From Pseudomonas fluorescens (GTDB lineage: Bacteria > Pseudomonadota > Gammaproteobacteria > Pseudomonadales > Pseudomonadaceae): DNA of 64,000 bases. Below, piece after piece: positions 61,639-64,000 of this stretch (the stretch's first letter is position 1; each line of letters starts with the position of its first letter). Both the position numbers and the translations under genes were made by a program. Below the pieces are notes generated by a model. The model saw only the letters and a list, made by a program, of their open reading frames with translations. It searched no databases and was not told the DNA's origin. Where the stretch lies: positions 4,586,501-4,650,500 of the forward strand of contig NZ_CP012830.1 of the NCBI RefSeq assembly GCF_001307155.1, given 5' to 3'.

Positions 61639-62218
61639 TGCGGAATATGAGCCGCCAGCCGTGACACAGCCAATCTCATAAAAACGTGTAAGCGCTTATC
61701 TGCAGCAATAGGCGCTTCGCAGGCTCTCCACAACCGTCTTGCCACGACGGCAATCCGCGATCACATAATCTCCAGACCTGGACTCACTTCGGCCTGGACG
61801 TCCAATCGACTCTCACTGGCACGACACCCATCCAGGAGATCCTCCCTGAAAGAAGCTTTCTGCTATGTCGGGGTATAGCCCAGCGTGGACAAACCATGTC
61901 AGCAAACTGACATGATCCTCTGTTGAAAAATGGTCAGGCGTTAGGCGATCTGCCATCAAGTGCCGTCAGACTGCGACTCTGCCTGTGGTTGAGGCATTAC
62001 AGACGCTGTAAAGAAAGCGATAAACGGTCGTAAGGCTTGAGTTACAAGGGTTACAAGATGTAGGTGTGTCATTTTTGAGTCATCTGTTTTTTGACGCTTT
62101 TGCACGTTAGATGGCATTTCTTGCGCTTTAAGTGCGTGCTGCTAGTGCCCAAAAATGGCCAGTCACTAACTCGCCATACCGATCAGGAGCGAGAGAGGAC
62201 TCATGACCAGATACCTGA
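61639..62218. promoter_or_regulatory. Long intergenic region with a perfect palindrome
   Basis: About 580 bases without a gene. It contains a perfect inverted repeat CATGTCAG-CAAA-CTGACATG at 61895-61914, which may bind a regulator, and an imperfect hairpin AGCGCTTAT..ATAGGCGCT near 61691-61716. It should hold the promoter of the minus-strand EPS group. Confidence 0.5.
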
Positions 62219-62464
62219 AGGAGCTCGGGCCTCGACATTTTCAACTACGGCTATGTCGCTTCCGTCGCCAACTGCAGCGCCGACACCAACGTGACCTTGC
62301 GCTATGGCGGTGCGCGCACGGACTACACGCGTATCAATTCGAGCCTGCCGTCGATCTGGCAATACGCAAAGAAGGCCGGGTTGCATACGGCCTACATCGA
62401 CGCCCAGTTCGACCAGACCGGCGTGGGCTGTAGTGAAAAATGTGAACAGAAACACTATCATTAA
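62219..62464 (+). pseudogene. Fragment of a sulfatase/phosphoethanolamine-transferase gene
   Basis: The frame reads GLDIFNYGYVASVANCSADT, then LRYGGARTDYTRINSSLPSI and WQYAKKAGLHTAYIDAQF, which match the middle of EptA/OpgE-type sulfatase-fold transferases. It is bounded by a stop just upstream and ends CSEKCEQKHYH. The N-terminal membrane part and the rest of the catalytic domain are missing. Confidence 0.7.
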
Positions 62465-62487
62465 CTATCTTTTTGTGGTGTTTCAAG

Positions 62488-63966
62488 ATGAGTCTTGCTG
62501 TCAGTGTGTGTTTTTCCAGAACCGTACGGTTAATGCTGTGCTCTATTTTTTTTGTACCCTCTTTCGCTCTAGCTGAAGAAGCTGATGCAAAAAAATGGAA
62601 GGAGTTAACAAATAATGACCTTTCTGCTATGCATCAACTGATAGTCAGTGCTCATCCAGGCGCTTTAGACAGTAACAATAAGGCTTTTGCGAGCTGGGTT
62701 GAACAGGGGTATTTAGAAGCTCGGCAACTGTCGGCGCAGGTCAAGTCGAAGAAAGATTCTTTAGCCGTTCTCAATTTTTACATTGCTGGTTTTCAGGATG
62801 GTCACGTAGGGCTGAGTCAATCAAAACAGGAGAAGTCTTCTTGGGCAGGTTTTGTTTTGGGGATGAAGGGGCAGAGCTTTATTGTAAAGAATGTCTCTAA
62901 AGACTGGCCTGTGCCTTTACCTCCCGTCGGGTCCGAGGTGGTGGCGTGTGATAATAAGTCAGTCCGCGAGATACTGGAAAGTGACCTGTCGCCCTATATT
63001 GATCGTAGACTTAAATTGCACTCGACATGGTTGCATTTGGCTACGCAGTTGACGGTGGATGATGTCAATTATCCCGTGCTGGGCAGAGTCTTGCCAAACA
63101 ACTGCCTGGTTACTCTCCCAAATGGAGATCAACAGCACTTTACTTTGTTATGGCGGCAAGAGCGCGGGGAGCTGGATCCTTTACTGTCGCAGCCTCAACC
63201 GCCACAGACTCTAAAAGACCTGGGAGACGGGCGCTACTGGATACACGTATCAAATTTCACACCTTCAGCAGCTGAAAATGCCTCCCTCGATAAAATGCTA
63301 AGCGGCATCAAAAGTATCAATGATGCCAAGCTGGTTGTGCTTGATGCACGTGGTAATCGCGGTGGTAACAGTTTAGTGGGTGTTGAAATACTTTCTGCTC
63401 TGTTAGGTTCAAAAGTTGTGAATGGTGTGGGTGAGCAATCTCGCGCGTATGCGATGTGGCGTGTTTCTCCTTTTGCATTGTCAACGCTCAGTCATGTTCT
63501 AAAGTCCATGGAGGGTGATTATGGAAAAAGCAGTGAGGCCTATAAGTTTGTTTCTGGTTTAACTGGATCGATGGGGCTCGCGCTTCGTGAGAAAAAAGAT
63601 TGGTTGCGGCAGCCGAGTTCTTCGTCAATAGATCAAGGGAAGTTGAAAGGGTTTAATGCCCAAGGCTTCAAAGGTAAGCTTGCGCTGGTGACGGACTCAT
63701 TTTGCGCTAGCGCCTGTCTAGACTTTGCGGACATTGTTCTTGCTATTCCGGGGACTGTCCATCTGGGATTACCAACGAGTGCCGACACGCAGTATATTGA
63801 TATAGGCTCTCAATCACTGCCGAGTGGTGCCCAGTTCTGGTTACCGTTAAAGGTATGGAGAGACCGAGCGCGAGGAAATAACCAAAGTTATGATCCGAGC
63901 TTTATCTTTGATGGGGATATCAATGATACTGCGGCCGTGCAGAAATGGGTTCTTGATACGATCTGA
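62488..63966 (+). CDS. Secreted S41-family (C-terminal-processing-like) peptidase
   Basis: The start ATG at 62488 gives 492 residues; a TTG at 62473 is also in frame. A signal peptide (ending FALA, then EEADAKK) precedes a domain with VVLDARGNRGGN and the nucleophile region LVTDSFCASACLDFADIVL, typical of the S41/tail-specific peptidase fold. No PDZ domain is evident. It probably cleaves or processes an exported protein. It lies alone, after the sulfatase fragment, and its base composition is rather AT-rich. Confidence 0.85.
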   Translation: MSLAVSVCFSRTVRLMLCSIFFVPSFALAEEADAKKWKELTNNDLSAMHQLIVSAHPGALDSNNKAFASWVEQGYLEARQLSAQVKSKKDSLAVLNFYIAGFQDGHVGLSQSKQEKSSWAGFVLGMKGQSFIVKNVSKDWPVPLPPVGSEVVACDNKSVREILESDLSPYIDRRLKLHSTWLHLATQLTVDDVNYPVLGRVLPNNCLVTLPNGDQQHFTLLWRQERGELDPLLSQPQPPQTLKDLGDGRYWIHVSNFTPSAAENASLDKMLSGIKSINDAKLVVLDARGNRGGNSLVGVEILSALLGSKVVNGVGEQSRAYAMWRVSPFALSTLSHVLKSMEGDYGKSSEAYKFVSGLTGSMGLALREKKDWLRQPSSSSIDQGKLKGFNAQGFKGKLALVTDSFCASACLDFADIVLAIPGTVHLGLPTSADTQYIDIGSQSLPSGAQFWLPLKVWRDRARGNNQSYDPSFIFDGDINDTAAVQKWVLDTI

Positions 63967-64000
63967 CAGTTATTAAACGATACTGCACTGCGGGCTTAAG

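Noticed and set aside
62203..62433. Plus-strand frame beginning MTRYLKELGPRH
   Set aside because: It has a decent ribosome site but reads out of frame with the sulfatase-like codons, which match a known family; it is likely a by-product of the deletion scar.

Overview
The window looks like a chromosome segment of a fluorescent-group Pseudomonas. The sequence basis is GC-rich coding with typical Pseudomonas codon use, an inverted pair of REP elements of the P. fluorescens type (9957-10091), and gene families common in that group (MocR regulators, DUF1302/DUF1329/MMPL lipid-transport sets, AlkK-like CoA ligase, IS5/IS66/IS630 remnants). The genus assignment is an inference. I saw no rRNA, tRNA or CRISPR array.

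Region 1 (1-9922) is a catabolic island. A MocR/GntR-aminotransferase regulator, a TIM-barrel sugar-phosphate isomerase/epimerase and a partial MFS transporter lie on the minus strand. Divergent from them is a tightly packed seven-gene plus-strand operon: quinone oxidoreductase, TauD/TfdA dioxygenase, BKACE (DUF849) beta-keto acid cleavage enzyme, MFS transporter, DsbA-like isomerase, Rieske protein and a YeiH-type exporter. The last three junctions overlap by 4 bases. No pathway I know matches this set.

Region 2 (9923-22866) holds a REPIN, an AraC/OruR-type regulator, a small alpha/beta hydrolase and a collinear lipid set: DUF1302 barrel, DUF1329 protein, YCF48-like propeller, MMPL/RND transporter, acyl-CoA dehydrogenase and acyl-CoA ligase. 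This reads as uptake and activation of a hydrophobic acid followed by beta-oxidation.

Region 3 (22867-29980) is ordinary and mixed: DUF3761 protein, Lrp/AsnC regulator, DUF2000 protein, LysE exporter, adenosine-specific kinase family protein, a beta-propeller with a very GC-rich HTH protein, a 52-residue acidic protein, an HpnK/ChbG deacetylase and a decayed GNAT gene.

Region 4 (about 30110-61640) is a large, heavily rearranged exopolysaccharide locus. The plus strand carries an export protein, outer-membrane barrel, Wzz/GumC chain-length protein and BY-kinase. The minus strand carries galE, a secreted glycoside hydrolase and an O-antigen ligase/polymerase. A glycosyltransferase and flippase zone follows, with two nearly identical 692-base direct repeats (39773-40464 and 46742-47433) flanking about 6.3 kb of inserted, IS-riddled DNA. 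There are three flippase copies: one truncated, one intact and inverted, one with two internal in-frame deletions. Next come GT2, acetyltransferase, GT2, VirK-like, GT4, GT2 and WecG/TagA genes, a secreted protein with a VPLPA-type C-terminal sorting signal, a methyltransferase, and a minus-strand group of GT61, GNAT, a WcaJ-type initiating transferase and a truncated lipoprotein. No exosortase lies in the window, although the locus resembles exosortase-linked EPS loci.

Region 5 (61640-64000) has a long non-coding stretch with a perfect 8-bp palindrome, a fragment of a sulfatase/phosphoethanolamine-transferase gene and a secreted S41-type peptidase.
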